64,000 nucleotides of DNA from Oryzias latipes (Eukaryota; Chordata; Actinopteri; Beloniformes; Adrianichthyidae): assembly GCF_002234675.1 (NCBI RefSeq), contig NC_019863.2, positions 1,689,609-1,753,608 of the forward strand, in the 5' to 3' direction. The position numbers and the translations under genes are program-made. The notes below the pieces were generated by a model. The model searched no databases. It saw nothing but the letters and a program-made list of their open reading frames with translations, and was not told the DNA's origin. Of this stretch, positions 48,204 through 58,726 are shown in pieces. Each line of letters begins with the position of its first letter. The first letter of the stretch is position 1.

Positions 48204-51008
48204 TTGTTGTTGTGAAGTGAGATTGTTTGGGAAAATATTGCACATTTTTTAAACCCTCATAGCATTTTTCCCATCTGATGTCATCTTTACCCATCAAGTA
48301 AACCGTTTGGATCCTTTTTTCTCTCTAACTTTTCAATTTAATATTAAAATGTTTTTATTTGATTTGAAACGGTTTATTTCAAGCAATCAAAGCAAGAATA
48401 ATGCACAAAACAATAAAATCATCAGTTATACATTCATACAAAGACGCATCAAACTTGGGATAATTAGACATAAAATTAAATAGTGCTTGATGGGGAGTGG
48501 AAGAAGGTGAATTTATATAATCCCACCCCTGTTCTACTGTAACCATTACATTTACTATTATCGGGTTCATAACATTCATAACATTCATAACATGCTAATT
48601 CTAGCTCTTTGAGCTACTGAGATGTGATTCCAGACCTGCTGACGCGCTAAGCGGGCTGTACGACGAAGAAAATACGTCTTTCACTCCGATCAACTTTGTC
48701 ATTAATTTGTTTCTTTATTATTTCCATAATACATGCCTTCTATAACTTCATTTCCAGCACCAGCAGTCAAAAAACAAAATACAGCTCAAAATGACAACAG
48801 CGACACCTACAGGACATTTTACTCTGTAGGGCTCCTACATAAATATTTTTGTCTTACCAACACAGTTTCATTTAGAATACTTAAGAATTAATACTCAAAT
48901 GACAAACATGAATTAATTAATAATAATAATGTAAAATAGACAAAACTCTATTTTAAAAATCAGCATACCTCATGCAGATCAGTAATCTAAGATATTTGCA
49001 GGTTATTTTCAATAGAAAAATCATGAATCACTTTTTGGAGCAAGTGAAGTGATTTGATATGAGATCAGTCAATTTAACGATCTTCAATAATTGATTAAGC
49101 AGTTTTATTATTATGATTATAAGATGATGCTGTGGAGAGAAAAAAACTCCATATTCTGTCCATTGTCTAAGGTTGGTAATTCCACCTTCTGCTGCCTGAT
49201 TGACAGCCGTCCTTCTGGATTTAACGGACTTCATAAGTTCTCTTTGCTGTAATGTCTGCAGACTTAGATTAAGGTCCTTTTCCCTCTGCAGCTGTTATCA
49301 GTGCAGCTGAAAGTTCAGATCAAGTTATCTGCAGGTCAGAACTCTGCTGCTTTAAAACATAAAAGCTGCTTTTAGGGGTTTTTCAGTTCAAGTGTCGTTT
49401 CTTCATCTCTGCACCTGAAAGGCAGGCGTCTACCAGAAGCTCAGTCACTTTAAAAGTAAAGTCCTGAGACTTGGTTGCTTAGCAACACAGCGGAGCCAGC
49501 TTATGTCACTACGGGCTCTTCTGGCCTTTTTCTTATATTAGTTTAAATATTGTGAGGACATAAGAGTTTTCAGCGTCTCTCTGTTTTCTTTTTCAGACTT
49601 TATTTTCTTCATTTTTGTACATTTTGTTCGACTGTAATAATTTAGTCAATATTCAACATTCTGCACCCCTTTGACCCTTTACTTGATTGAAGTCCGGATC
49701 TGTCCTCGTGACTGCTGCAGTGTAAAGGCTCTCTGTTGTTGTGTGAACAGACGTCCCGGCCAGTGGAATGTACTTCATGTCTTACGAGTGGCTGAAAAAC
49801 CTCCTCACGCCGGCGGGAAAAAGGTGAGCGTTTGCGGTCTGGCAGCTCGTCTCCTGGCGGCCTTGGAGCAGACGTTTGGACACGCTTGTCCTGTTCTCTG
49901 TGCAGCCACAACGAGCTCAGCATTCCCAGTGTTCTGTTTGCCGGAGGGATGGCCGGGATCTGTAACTGGGCTGTGGCGATTCCTCCCGACGTCCTCAAGT
50001 CCCGCTTCCAAACAGGTCTGTTCGGCCGGAACGGACCTGCTGGATCTGTGGTGATCTCTGTCAGCGCCCGCTGAGTCTGTGTTTGTTTCAGCTCCTGAGG
50101 GAAAATATCCCAACGGCTTCCGAGACGTTCTCCGGGAGCTGATCAGGGAAGAGGGCGTTGCCTCTTTGTATAAAGGCTTCAACGCCGTCATGCTGCGAGC
50201 TTTCCCTGCAAACGCGGTGAGTGGACTTTAGGTTTCCAGCGGTGCCGTCACTCTCAAAGTCATCTTTTGATCTATTGTTAAAGTATTCCTGGGGGTCTTT
50301 TTTATGATTATGTTATTTTTAGCCAAAAAAACCCAAAACCGTCATTTTCTAGCACAAAGTTTCTGCAGAGCGGCCGGAGTTTATCACCAAATCACCTCTA
50401 AATTGTGGGTGCGGAGAAACTACGCCCCCCCTTACTGAGAGTTGTATGTTTACAGCCTCTTCAGCTAGCCAATAGCCCCTCATACCCCCATGGCAACATT
50501 ACAGGGGCGACAGAAATGGCGAGCAATATTAGAGCTATTCAGCTGTTAGGTGCTGGGCGATTCATTCCAATTTCTGGTTTTAGTCGGACAAGAGCATGTT
50601 AACCCTTGTGCTGTCTTGTGGGGTCCAGTTGACCCCACTTTCAACCTTTATCCACCTTTGTCATGGTAGGAATAACACATCAATGTAAGGGTGGGGTCAT
50701 CTGAACTCTACAAGATAGCACTCTTTAAAAGGTCTAGAGAATCATTAAATAAAGAACTGAAATCCTCCTCATTTGTAATAAGAGAGTCTGCAGTGTAAGC
50801 TGAGTTTTCAAAGAGACGTTTTGTTTGTTTTCTGCAAACTGAAGCTGCTCTCTTTAGATTCATCACCATCGACCCGTTTTTGATGCACAGTTTGGTTTTG
50901 TTCTGTGACTAAACTCAACACTTTGTGTTGGTCTTTTGTCTTCAGGCGTGTTTCTTAGGATTCGAGATGGCCATGAAGTTTCTAAACTGGTTAGCTCCCA
51001 ATCTGTGA
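45283..51008 (+). CDS. slc25a20: Mitochondrial carnitine/acylcarnitine carrier
   Basis: Nine exons: 45283-45390, 47264-47356, 47428-47555, 47629-47719, 47810-47927, 49751-49823, 49906-50015, 50092-50216, 50946-51008, in frame to 302 residues (human 301). The protein exchanges acylcarnitine for carnitine across the inner mitochondrial membrane, feeding long-chain fatty acids to beta-oxidation. The three mitochondrial-carrier repeats each show the PX[D/E]XX[K/R] signature: [17 protein letters not shown] and IPPDVLKSR. Family-diagnostic stretches include [33 protein letters not shown] and [20 protein letters not shown]. The start codon gives [19 protein letters not shown], aligned with the human N-terminus. 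Intron 1 carries an L1 insertion with a target duplication; intron 8 carries family Y and X repeats. An ATTAAA at 51603 is a possible polyadenylation signal. Confidence 0.97.
45541..46314 (+). mobile_element. 5'-truncated L1-like insertion with about 25-bp target duplication
   Basis: It contains degraded ORF2 C-terminal sequence ([10 protein letters not shown]-, [12 protein letters not shown]- and [12 protein letters not shown]-like stretches) and a 3' UTR ending tttcaataaaaaacga. The genomic sequence at about 45514-45540 (ctgctgcgttca...cctgcagggc) recurs at about 46315-46339, directly after the 3' end. That arrangement is what target-primed reverse transcription leaves. It lies in slc25a20 intron 1, in sense orientation. 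Confidence 0.75.
48160..48212. repeat. (GTT)n microsatellite
   Basis: GTT units in slc25a20 intron 5, interrupted once by a T-rich block. Confidence 0.9.
48370..48800 (-). repeat. Unclassified interspersed repeat in slc25a20 intron 5
   Basis: Holds aaacggtttatttcaagcaa, then atcccacccctgttctactg and a cattcataa triplication near 48570-48592. It resembles a common fish retroelement 3' end in reverse, but no coding part supports a class. Confidence 0.3.
50265..50602 (-). mobile_element. Family Y repeat, truncated by a family X insertion
   Basis: Runs from catcttttgatctattgtta to ggcgagcaatattagagcta, encoding on the plus strand the family peptide start MASNIRAIQ. It stops at the TTAA where the next MITE begins. 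Confidence 0.6.
50603..50729 (+). mobile_element. Internally deleted family X MITE
   Basis: CCCTTGTGCTGTCTTGTGGG after TTAA, then the distal part (caacctttatccacctttgt) and gatagcact. About 80 bases of the usual interior are missing. slc25a20 intron 8. Confidence 0.7.
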
Positions 51009-51930
51009 TGGAAACTCAGAGGCGCTGAAGATGCCTGGAACAGACACAAAAACACGCGCGCGCACACCCACACACACACACACACACACAAATACACACA
51101 CACACACACCACATACAGAAAAATGAGAACACTCTAGAGATTTTTTATGTACTTGATCTGTGTTAAATCATGTTGTTGTACTGCAGGACAAAAGGACGGC
51201 TTAGACCTGCTGAGAGTGTGATGCAGCTGTGATGACTGTAACTGTGGCAGCACACACACACACACACACACACACTAATGCATTAGAATGTTTTAACTCC
51301 TTTGGTTTGACTTTGTTCTTGATAGTTCTGCCTTTGTTTTCTAGAGGGATTGATAGGAACATGTGCCTTACCTTTTGTTGTGTGTGCGCAGATGTGCGTG
51401 TCAGGGAAAGGTGTGTTTTTGTTGCATTTGAATGTGTGTGTTTGTGTGTGTGTGTTCCATCTGTCGGTGACGCACATCCCCAGACTGTCTGTTCTGCACA
51501 CGTACTCCACACACGGTGACCACACCCACGGTCTGACCGACGGCGCCGTAGAGCAGTGATGAGAATGATTGACGGATATTTGAATGTCAGCATGTACAGA
51601 AAATTAAAAATATGATCCATCTTTAGAGATGATTGTGTCTTGAAGCATTTCTTGCTGTGTGTTTGTTGGTTTATTTGCAGTTTGTGTGGCAACGTTTTAT
51701 CTAGACCTACTTAAGGTACATTTTCAACAGAAAAAAATGATATTATGACATGGATTTTAAAATTCTATTTAAAAAAAAAAAACATAAAATATGCCTCCAG
51801 GAAGTCGATGCCTGCTAAATGTTACAAACATTATAAACATTTAACCTTTTCTTTGTAACTCAAATATTTCATTAAATTTGTTGTTTTATGACAGAGAATA
51901 TTAGTAATTTTTGGAAACCGAGTTACTCTG
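51009..51930. other. slc25a20 3' UTR and intergenic sequence
   Basis: Contains CA microsatellites at about 51060-51112 and 51249-51275 and a TG-rich block near 51430-51455. Possible polyadenylation signal ATTAAA at 51603. No additional gene was seen. Confidence 0.45.
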
Positions 51931-51941
51931 AAGTCTTGTAC

Positions 51942-52114
51942 TTAGTTTCTCTTGGTGATCAGTCTGAACTGGAGCTTCAGCCCGACATCCCGGATCAGCC
52001 GCAGCTCTCTGTCTGAGTTGATTTCTATGCCAACCGTGAAAGTCTGATGCTGAATCCGTCAGCCAGAGTTGAATCGGAGATGAAGTCCAGGTCGATATTT
52101 TCCGACAGGCTGTT
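51942..52114 (-). pseudogene. Exon-like orphan fragment, unidentified
   Basis: On the minus strand an acceptor-like tctttttatttag precedes NSLSENIDLDFISDSTLADG. In a second frame, offset by one base, the sequence continues as TFTVGIEINSDRELRLIRDV and GLKLQFRLITKRN, then a stop. The composition looks protein-coding and unlike nearby repeats, but the two frames do not connect as given. It could be the broken last exon of an unknown gene, or a repeat-derived fragment. I do not recognise the product. Confidence 0.3.
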
Positions 52115-52140
52115 CTAAATAAAAAGATCAATACTTGGTT

Positions 52141-52164
52141 GGGGGGGGGGGGGGGGGGGGGGGG
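52141..52164. repeat. G24 homopolymer upstream of prkar2a
   Basis: Twenty-four consecutive G residues, ending 102 bases before the prkar2a start codon, so probably in its promoter or 5' UTR. Run length may be imprecise in any assembly. Confidence 0.9.
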
Positions 52165-52266
52165 ATATTGGTTCAGGCAGGAAGATTGGTATTCAGTTTT
52201 GGATCATCCGGTGTTGTTAAAGCATCACAAGTTTTCCAAAACTGCTTTGAGGTCTGAAGCTGAATG

Positions 52267-55200
52267 ATGAGTAAGTTTGAGATACCAGCTGGACTGAAGG
52301 AGCTGCTGCAGGGCTACACGGTGGAGGTTCTGCGCCGCAGGCCCGCAAACCTGGCACAATTTGCTGTGCAGCACTTCACGCAAGTTCTGGAAAGCCAAAG
52401 AAATGAGCAGGCAGCTGAGAGCCACAGCACTGGACCTGCTGAGGAGGAGGAGGACGACGATGCCTTTGAAACGGCTTCAAATCCCAGCATCAGTGATGAA
52501 GATGAAGAAGAGGAGAGAAACATTGTCAGTGAGTACTCCCTCAAATCCCTGTGCACGTTTGAGCTTCATCGGCTGTTCATGGAGTGACCGTGTTTGCTGT
52601 GACTGCAGAGGCCAAGGCTGACAGATGCAGCCGCAGGGTTGCAGGTCAGTAGCTACGACCAGATCATCCACCGCTTCACTTTGGGAAAGACTACAAATCC
52701 CATTTTCATGTGTTTGGTTTGCTGCAGTGTGTGCAGAAACCTACAACCCTGATGAAGATGAAGACAATGACACAGAGCCTCAGGTTGTGCATCCCAAAAC
52801 AGACGAGCAGCGCCAGCGGCTGCAGGACGCCTGCAAAGATATTCTGCTCTTTAAAACTCTGGCAAAGGTACAAGAAAGGAGACGGTTTTCCTGAAGTGGG
52901 TCCAGATTCAAGCTTCTTTGATGATTCCATTTTAGATTCAACTATAAAATCTAATAGGGTTTCTTTTTTTTTTGGGCTTTGCAATTCAATCAAACATCTA
53001 AAGGCAGAATTAATACTTCCACATTTTAAAGCTTTCCATATTTCTGCACAAAGCTTTAAGATTGTCATGCAAACTCAGACAAAATTCTGTTACATATTTT
53101 CGACTGACACTTTTTACAGTCAGGACCATTAATATTTGGACAGAGACACATTCTTTCTAATTTAGTTTCTGTACATTACCACAGTGAATTTTAAATACAA
53201 CAACTCAGATGCCATTGAAGTGCAGACTTTCATCTTTTATTCCATGGGTTGAACAAAAAGAAGAAAAATGTGAAAAACTAAAGCATTTTTTAAACACAAT
53301 CCCTTCATTTCATGGGGTCGTCAGTAATTGGATAATTGACTTCCATACTATTGCATGGGCAGGTGTGGGCAATTCCCCTTATGTCATTATGAGTGAAGCA
53401 GATAAAAGGCCTGGAGTTGATTAGAGGACTCGTGCTGCATTTGGAAGATTTTGCTGTGAACAGACAACATGCGGTCAAAGGAGCTCTCCATGCAGGTGAA
53501 AGGAGCCATCATTAAGATGAGAAAACAGAAAAAAACCATGAAACCAGAAATTGCTACAGTATTAGGAGTGGCAACATCAACACTGTGGTACATCCTGAGA
53601 AAGAAAGAAAGCACTGGTGAACTCAGCAACGCAAAAAGACCTGGACGTCCACGGAAGACAACAGTGGTGGATGATGGCAGAATCATTTCCATGGTGAAGA
53701 GGAACCCGTTCACAACAGCCAACCAAGTGAACAACACTCTCCAGGAGGTAGGCGGATCAATATCCAAGTCTACCGTCAAAAGAAGACTGCATGAAAGTAG
53801 ATGCAGAGGCTACACTGCAAGATGCAAGCCACTCATAAGCCTCAAGAATAGGAAGGCTAGATTGGACTTTGCTAAAAAGCATCTAAAAAAGTTCTGGAAA
53901 AACATTCTTTGGACAGATGAAACCAAAATCAACCTCTACCAGAATGATGGAAAGAGAAAAGTCTGGAGAAGGCGTGGAGAAGCTCCTGATCCAAAGCACA
54001 CTACATCATCAGTAAAACACGGTGGAGGCAGTGTGATGGTCTGGGCCTGCATGGCTGCTAGTGGCACTGGGACACTAGTGTTTATTGATGACGTGACACA
54101 GGACAGAAGCAGCCCAATGAATTCTGAGGTGTTCAGAGACAGACTGTCTGCACAGATCCAGGTGAATGCAGCCAAACTGATTGGACGGCGTTTCATAATC
54201 CAGATGGACAACGACCCAAAACATACAGCCAAAGCAACTCAGGAGTTTATTAAAGCAAAGAAGTGGAATATTCTTGAATGGCCAAGTCAGTCACCTGATC
54301 TTAACCCAATTGAGCAGCATTTCACTTGTTGAAGACTAAACTTCAGACAGAAAGGCCCACAAACAAACAGCAACTGAAAGCCGCTGCAGTAAAGGCCTGG
54401 CAGAGCATTCAGAAGGAGAAAACCCAGCATCTGCTGATGTCCATGAGTTCAAGACTTCAGGCTGTCATTGTCAACAAAGGCTTTTCTACCAAATATTAGT
54501 AATGACCATTTGGTTTGCAGTTACTTCATTTGTCCAATTACTGACGAGCCCATGAAATGAAGGGATTGTGTTTAAAAAATGCTTTAGTTTTTCACATTTT
54601 TATGCAGTCTTTTTGTTCAACCCATGGAATAAAAGCTGAAAGTCTGCACTTCAATGGCATCTGAGTTGACTTGATTTGTGCTATCTTAGATGACCCCCCC
54701 CCCCCCCCCCTTCCATTGACGTGTTCTTCCTACCATGACAAAGGTGGATAAAGGTGGAAAGATTTCATGTAATCCATGGACACCAGTGAAGATCACAAAT
54801 CATTGAAGAAAAAAGGTTCAGCACACTGTCTAGTGGGTCTAGATGACCCAACTCCCAATGTTAACGTGCCTAGGATAGCACAAGGGTTTACCAAAATAGA
54901 TTCTAGTCTATATTTCAAAACTTGTTCAGTAATGTTTATCATTAGTTTAGAAAAGCATAAAATAATCTACCTGTGTTTTTTTATGATTGAGTAAAAAACT
55001 ATTACAAATAGGAACAACTATTGAAGTAGTTTGGTGTTAGTATTATGGTTTGGGTCACTGGCAGCTTGCTTTTAGATGGAAGGTGTTGAAGTAGAAGTGA
55101 TGTCCTTCACAGTAGATGGTTGTGGGTGGAGAGGCTGTGCAGTGGTGCAGCGGTTGGCGCCATTGACTGGCAGTGAGCAGACTGTCATCCCGGCTGGGAC

Positions 55201-58200
55201 TTTCCTGCGTGTAGTTACCGTGTTTTCCTCGTGCACGCGTGGCTTCCCTCCAGGAACTCTCACCGTCCAAGAACACACTTCATAAATTCAACTTTATTTA
55301 TTGAGCACTTATATTGCTACAGAATACCTCGAAGTCCTTGACAACAAATAAATACGTAGTAAAAATTATAGTATAATATTAAAAAAATATCAACAAATAT
55401 ACATAGAAAAATATTTTTTTGGTGAAAAACCTCCACAGTGGATAACATGTGGGTTTTGGTTCTGACCAGCAGACCTACAGCTGAGGACCTGAGGGCTCTG
55501 GAAGGGTCATAAACTACAAGTAATTCTGATCAAAATGAAGGTTCAATTCCGTTACAACATTCATAAACAAATAAATGAATCCTAAAATGGGTTATAAAGC
55601 CGACTGGAGCCCAGTGCAAAGACTTCAAAATGTGTTCCTTCTTTCTGGTCCTGCTTAAGGGGCATGCAGCTGAGTTTTGCTTAAGCTGCAGCCGATTGAT
55701 GGTATTCTTCTGATCACCAGAAAGAGGGGCACTACAATAATCTATTCTAGATGTTATAAAAGCATGGATTCATATTTCAGCAATGGCTTTGGAAAGAAAG
55801 GGTCTCATTCGGGTAACATTTCTGTCCAAGTTAGAAATGCAGTCTGTAACTTTCTTTGTGTGTGCTCCTGAGGTTAACTGACGACTTGAAATTGGTGTGC
55901 ATGTGAGTGTGTGTGAGCTGTTCAGGGTGTGCCCCGCCTTTACCCAACAGTAGCTGGACTGGTTCTGAAAGTGTATGGCTGGATGGTTGAGGGTGTCGTT
56001 TTTGCAGCTGAAGCATCCCTTCATGTGCAGAATGTTTGCACCCTTTCGAGGAAACAAAACGGTTTGATTTCAGGAGCAGTTCTCTGAAGTGTTGGACGCC
56101 ATGTTTGAGGTTCTGGTCAAACCGGAGGAACACATCATCGACCAGGGAGACGATGGCGATAACTTCTACGTCATTGAGAAGTGAGTCTGCTGCTTTCTTC
56201 AGAGGATGGGGCTGCACGGTTTTGGTTCTCCTCTGCTTCTGCTCCTCTCCAGGGGCGTGTTCGACATCTATGTGCAGAAGGATGGGCTGAACGTGTGCGT
56301 GGGAAAATATAACAACAAGGGGAGTTTTGGCGAGCTGGCTCTCATGTACAACACGCCGCGCGCTGCAACCATCGTTGCAAAGCAGGATGGCGCCCTGTGG
56401 GCCCTGGTGAGTGTGAACATGGATGAAGGTCGGATGCTGCCAAACTCAAATGAACAAGTGGGTTGACACTCTCCATCAGGACCGAGCCACCTTCCACCGA
56501 CTGATTGTGAAGAACAACGCCAAGAAGAGGAGGATGTACGAGGCCTTCATCGAGTGTGTCCCTCTCCTGAAGTCTCTGGAGGTTGGAAACACGAAACGCC
56601 ACCAGATGCAGACGAAGATGAGTGGCGGCTCACGTTTCTCGACCTTCTGTCCTTCAGCTGTCAGAGAGGATGAAGATCGTCGATGTTCTGGGGGTGCGGA
56701 CGTTCAGTGATGGGGAACGCATCATAACACAGGTTTGAGCCTTTTTGCCTCCTCGTTATGATTCATAAACAGTCGTTTGGACTTGAGTGTTTCTGCTGCT
56801 CGCAGGGAGACAAAGCTGACTGTTTCTTCATCGTGGAATCGGGAGAGGTGAAGATCATGATCAAATCAAAAGTAAAGCCATATTTATTTCATCGAGGACA
56901 GGTGAGTTTTTAATTAAATAGCTGCTGGAGGTCCTTACCGGGTCCTCTGTCTGTTCTTCTGCAGAAGGCTGGGCAGCCGGACGGCGTGGAGGTTGAGGTG
57001 GCTCGTTGCTCTAGAGGACAATACTTTGGAGAGCTGGCCCTGGTGACCAACAAACCCCGCGCGGCGACGGCCTATGCGGTCGGAGACACCAAATGTTTGG
57101 GTGATTTGATGCTCATTTCTTCCAGTGTGTCCATTATTCATTTCCTACTTGGTGATGGTAGCTACTGATGTAGCCACAGCTGCCCCGGGGCAGCTGTGGC
57201 TACATCAGTAGCTACCATCACCAGGGGCAGACTGACAGGGTCGTGGCCGCCAGTTCACGCATCAGTGACCATCACCGGGACATTCAAACACATTCACACA
57301 CCAGAGGAACCGTACTGGAGGCAGGGAGGGTGAAGTGTCTTGCCCAAAGACTGGGGTGGAGAACAGGGATTGAACCACAGAACCTTCAATCATTGGACGA
57401 CCTGCTCAACCGCCTGAGCCACTGCCGCTCAGTTTTGACCCACTCGTGATCAGATTCTTTGAGCTGCCTTCGCAGAGTCTTCATTTTGTTCACTGGAATC
57501 CATCTGGAGGTCAACTTGTTGGTCTTTTTTAGATTATTGACCTGCTGCAGATCCCAAAGGATTTAAAAGCCTGAGGTTGTGAACATGAGACTTCAGGATT
57601 TTTTTCCCCAGTAAAGACAATAGAAGGCTTTCAGGTTCTGAAGCAGCCTCAGACCATAATACTACCGCTACACTATGTACTGTTGGTTTGTTGGTCTTAC
57701 TCTGCAACTGGATGACTGTTCAGCCAATGTCACAGAAGGTCATTCGAGGCCATTTTTTTCCACAAAGCTTTTCTGACTAAACAGAGAGTTTTTTGTCTCC
57801 CCATCACTGTTCCATGCCTTGGGACTTTTGGGTTTTTGTGCGGTAGCGCCCTGAGGCTACATTATAAAATGAGCGTTGGGAAGGTGCGCCCTGACTTGAA
57901 CTGTAATCACTGGATTATCATTTCTCCTTTAACCCTTGTGCTATCCTATGACCCCCCCCCCTTCCATTGACGTGTCCTCCCTACCATGACAAAGGTGGAT
58001 AAAGGTGGAAAGATTTCATGTAATCCATGGACACCAGTGAAGATCACAAATCATTGAAGAAAAAAGGTTCAGAGGACTGTCTAGTGGGTCTAGATGACCC
58101 AACTCCCAATGTTAAAGTGCTTAGGATAGAATAATGGTTAAATTAGCAACACTTACATGTAATCTTAGTTGACTTATTTTTGATACCACATTTAAGTGTT

Positions 58201-58533
58201 GTCTAAGTTTCTGGAGCTGACCTGAAGCCACAGATACTTTCACACAAACTGAGATTTGAAATGAAGTGAAACTTCTCCATTCAGTCTCAGGAACTGACTC
58301 GTGACGCAGCGATCTTCAGATGTTTCTAGTTTAAAAACACAGCATCACGGTCATTTTTTTTTTTTCATTCAATAGCAATAAAATCCAACCGTTCTCTTCA
58401 AAGGATGTTTTTTTTCTTCCTTGCAGTAATTGACATCCAGGCTTTTGAGCGTCTGTTGGGACCCTGCATGGACATCATGAAGAGGAACATCTCTCAGTAC
58501 AAAGACCAGCTGATGGCGCTGTTCGGCGAATAA
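52267..58533 (+). CDS. prkar2a: cAMP-dependent protein kinase type II-alpha regulatory subunit
   Basis: Ten exons: 52267-52528, 52609-52644, 52728-52867, 56074-56180, 56253-56406, 56480-56581, 56658-56732, 56806-56871, 56965-57100, 58427-58533, in frame to 394 residues (human 404). RII binds and inhibits the PKA catalytic subunit until cAMP binds, and docks to AKAPs. Visible are the N-terminal dimerisation/docking helix pair ([20 protein letters not shown]), an acidic linker, the inhibitor segment [14 protein letters not shown] (residues 94-107), and two cyclic-nucleotide-binding domains with phosphate-binding cassettes [14 protein letters not shown] and [13 protein letters not shown]. The inhibitor site has Ala99 where RII proteins have the autophosphorylated Ser. 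Exon 2 (36 bp) has the same role and size as the human exon. Intron 3 holds a Tc1 transposon, intron 9 a SINE with a 74-bp palindrome. AATAAA at 58629. Confidence 0.96.
53117..54668 (+). mobile_element. Tc1/mariner transposon, transposase nearly intact
   Basis: Starts CAGTCAGGACCATTAATATT after TA at 53115. About 200-bp inverted repeats are visible (53205-53345 against 54524-54665), so it is an IR-type Tc1. The reading frame 53469-54332 is open for 287 codons and holds the HTH region ([19 protein letters not shown]), the linker GRPRKTT, and the DD34E triad: D in WTDETK, D in [10 protein letters not shown] in SPDLNPIE. Right after that Glu a single missing base (in attgagcagcatttcac) shifts the frame to a stop; the rest of the C-terminus ([11 protein letters not shown]..., ending VNKGFSTKY) follows in another frame. 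The outer part of the right inverted repeat is lost where a family X MITE abuts. It lies in prkar2a intron 3, sense orientation. Confidence 0.92.
54673..54887 (-). mobile_element. Family X MITE, reverse orientation
   Basis: Starts with a worn terminus (ttgtgctatcttagatgacc), then a C run of about 18. It ends gatagcacaaggg; on this strand the open frame [19 protein letters not shown] reads through it. It replaces the outer end of the Tc1 element to its left. Confidence 0.75.
55130..55262 (+). mobile_element. Diverged SINE-like fragment
   Basis: gtgcagtggtgcagcggttg, tcatcccggctgggactttc and gtgcacgcgtggcttccctc align with the copy at 33330-33500. prkar2a intron 3. Confidence 0.5.
55285..55780. 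repeat. Unclassified interspersed repeat in prkar2a intron 3
   Basis: Begins aaattcaactttatttattg and continues with agcttatattgctac-like sequence. The distal part (agaaaga ggggcactacaataatc) is of a type seen in dispersed fish repeats. No coding frame supports a class. Confidence 0.35.
57150..57223. repeat. Perfect 74-bp palindrome
   Basis: Bases 57150-57186 are the exact reverse complement of 57187-57223, with no spacer and no mismatch; the centre is ccccgggg. It begins 50 bases after the donor of prkar2a exon 9. The arm sequence (gatggtagctactgatgtag) belongs to the adjacent SINE, so the palindrome is a head-to-head duplication of 36-37 bases of that SINE. Confidence 0.95.
57187..57440 (-). 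mobile_element. tRNA-derived SINE, minus orientation
   Basis: Read on the minus strand, the head is ggcagtggctcaggcggttg (A box) and ggttcaatccctg (B box), then gtctttgggcaagacacttc and ctggtgtgtgaatgtgtttg. It is the same family as 21571-21875. The outer part is mirrored into the 74-bp palindrome. prkar2a intron 9. Confidence 0.75.
57933..58137 (-). mobile_element. Family X MITE with TTAA on both sides
   Basis: From CCCTTGTGCTATCCTATGAC to ggatagaataatgg, with TTAA at 57929-57932 and 58138-58141. This is the clearest demonstration in the window of a TTAA target duplication for this family. prkar2a intron 9. Confidence 0.85.
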
Positions 58534-58628
58534 TTATTTGTAATCTACATGTGAGACTAGCATCTTCCTCCTGTTTGAAAATGCAAAATATGACCGTGTT
58601 TTTCTGCAGAGGCTGATTCATGTTCAAC

Positions 58629-58634
58629 AATAAA
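58629..58634 (+). terminator. prkar2a: prkar2a polyadenylation signal
   Basis: AATAAA 96 bases after the prkar2a stop codon, followed by a GT-rich stretch (gagttttaattgtgtt). Confidence 0.7.
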
Positions 58635-58726
58635 TGAGTTTTAATTGTGTTAAAATGTCACTGAATATTCCTCAACTTTACAAAATCAAACTATAGGTTT
58701 TCCTAAAGTCATTAAAAGCCCCTTCA

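Noticed and set aside
48085-48297. Poly-Thr and poly-Gln minus-strand frames
   Set aside because: GTT repeat in slc25a20 intron 5.
55770-56217. Minus-strand frames of 95 and 128 codons
   Set aside because: Overlap prkar2a exon 4 on the opposite strand; no similarity to known proteins seen.
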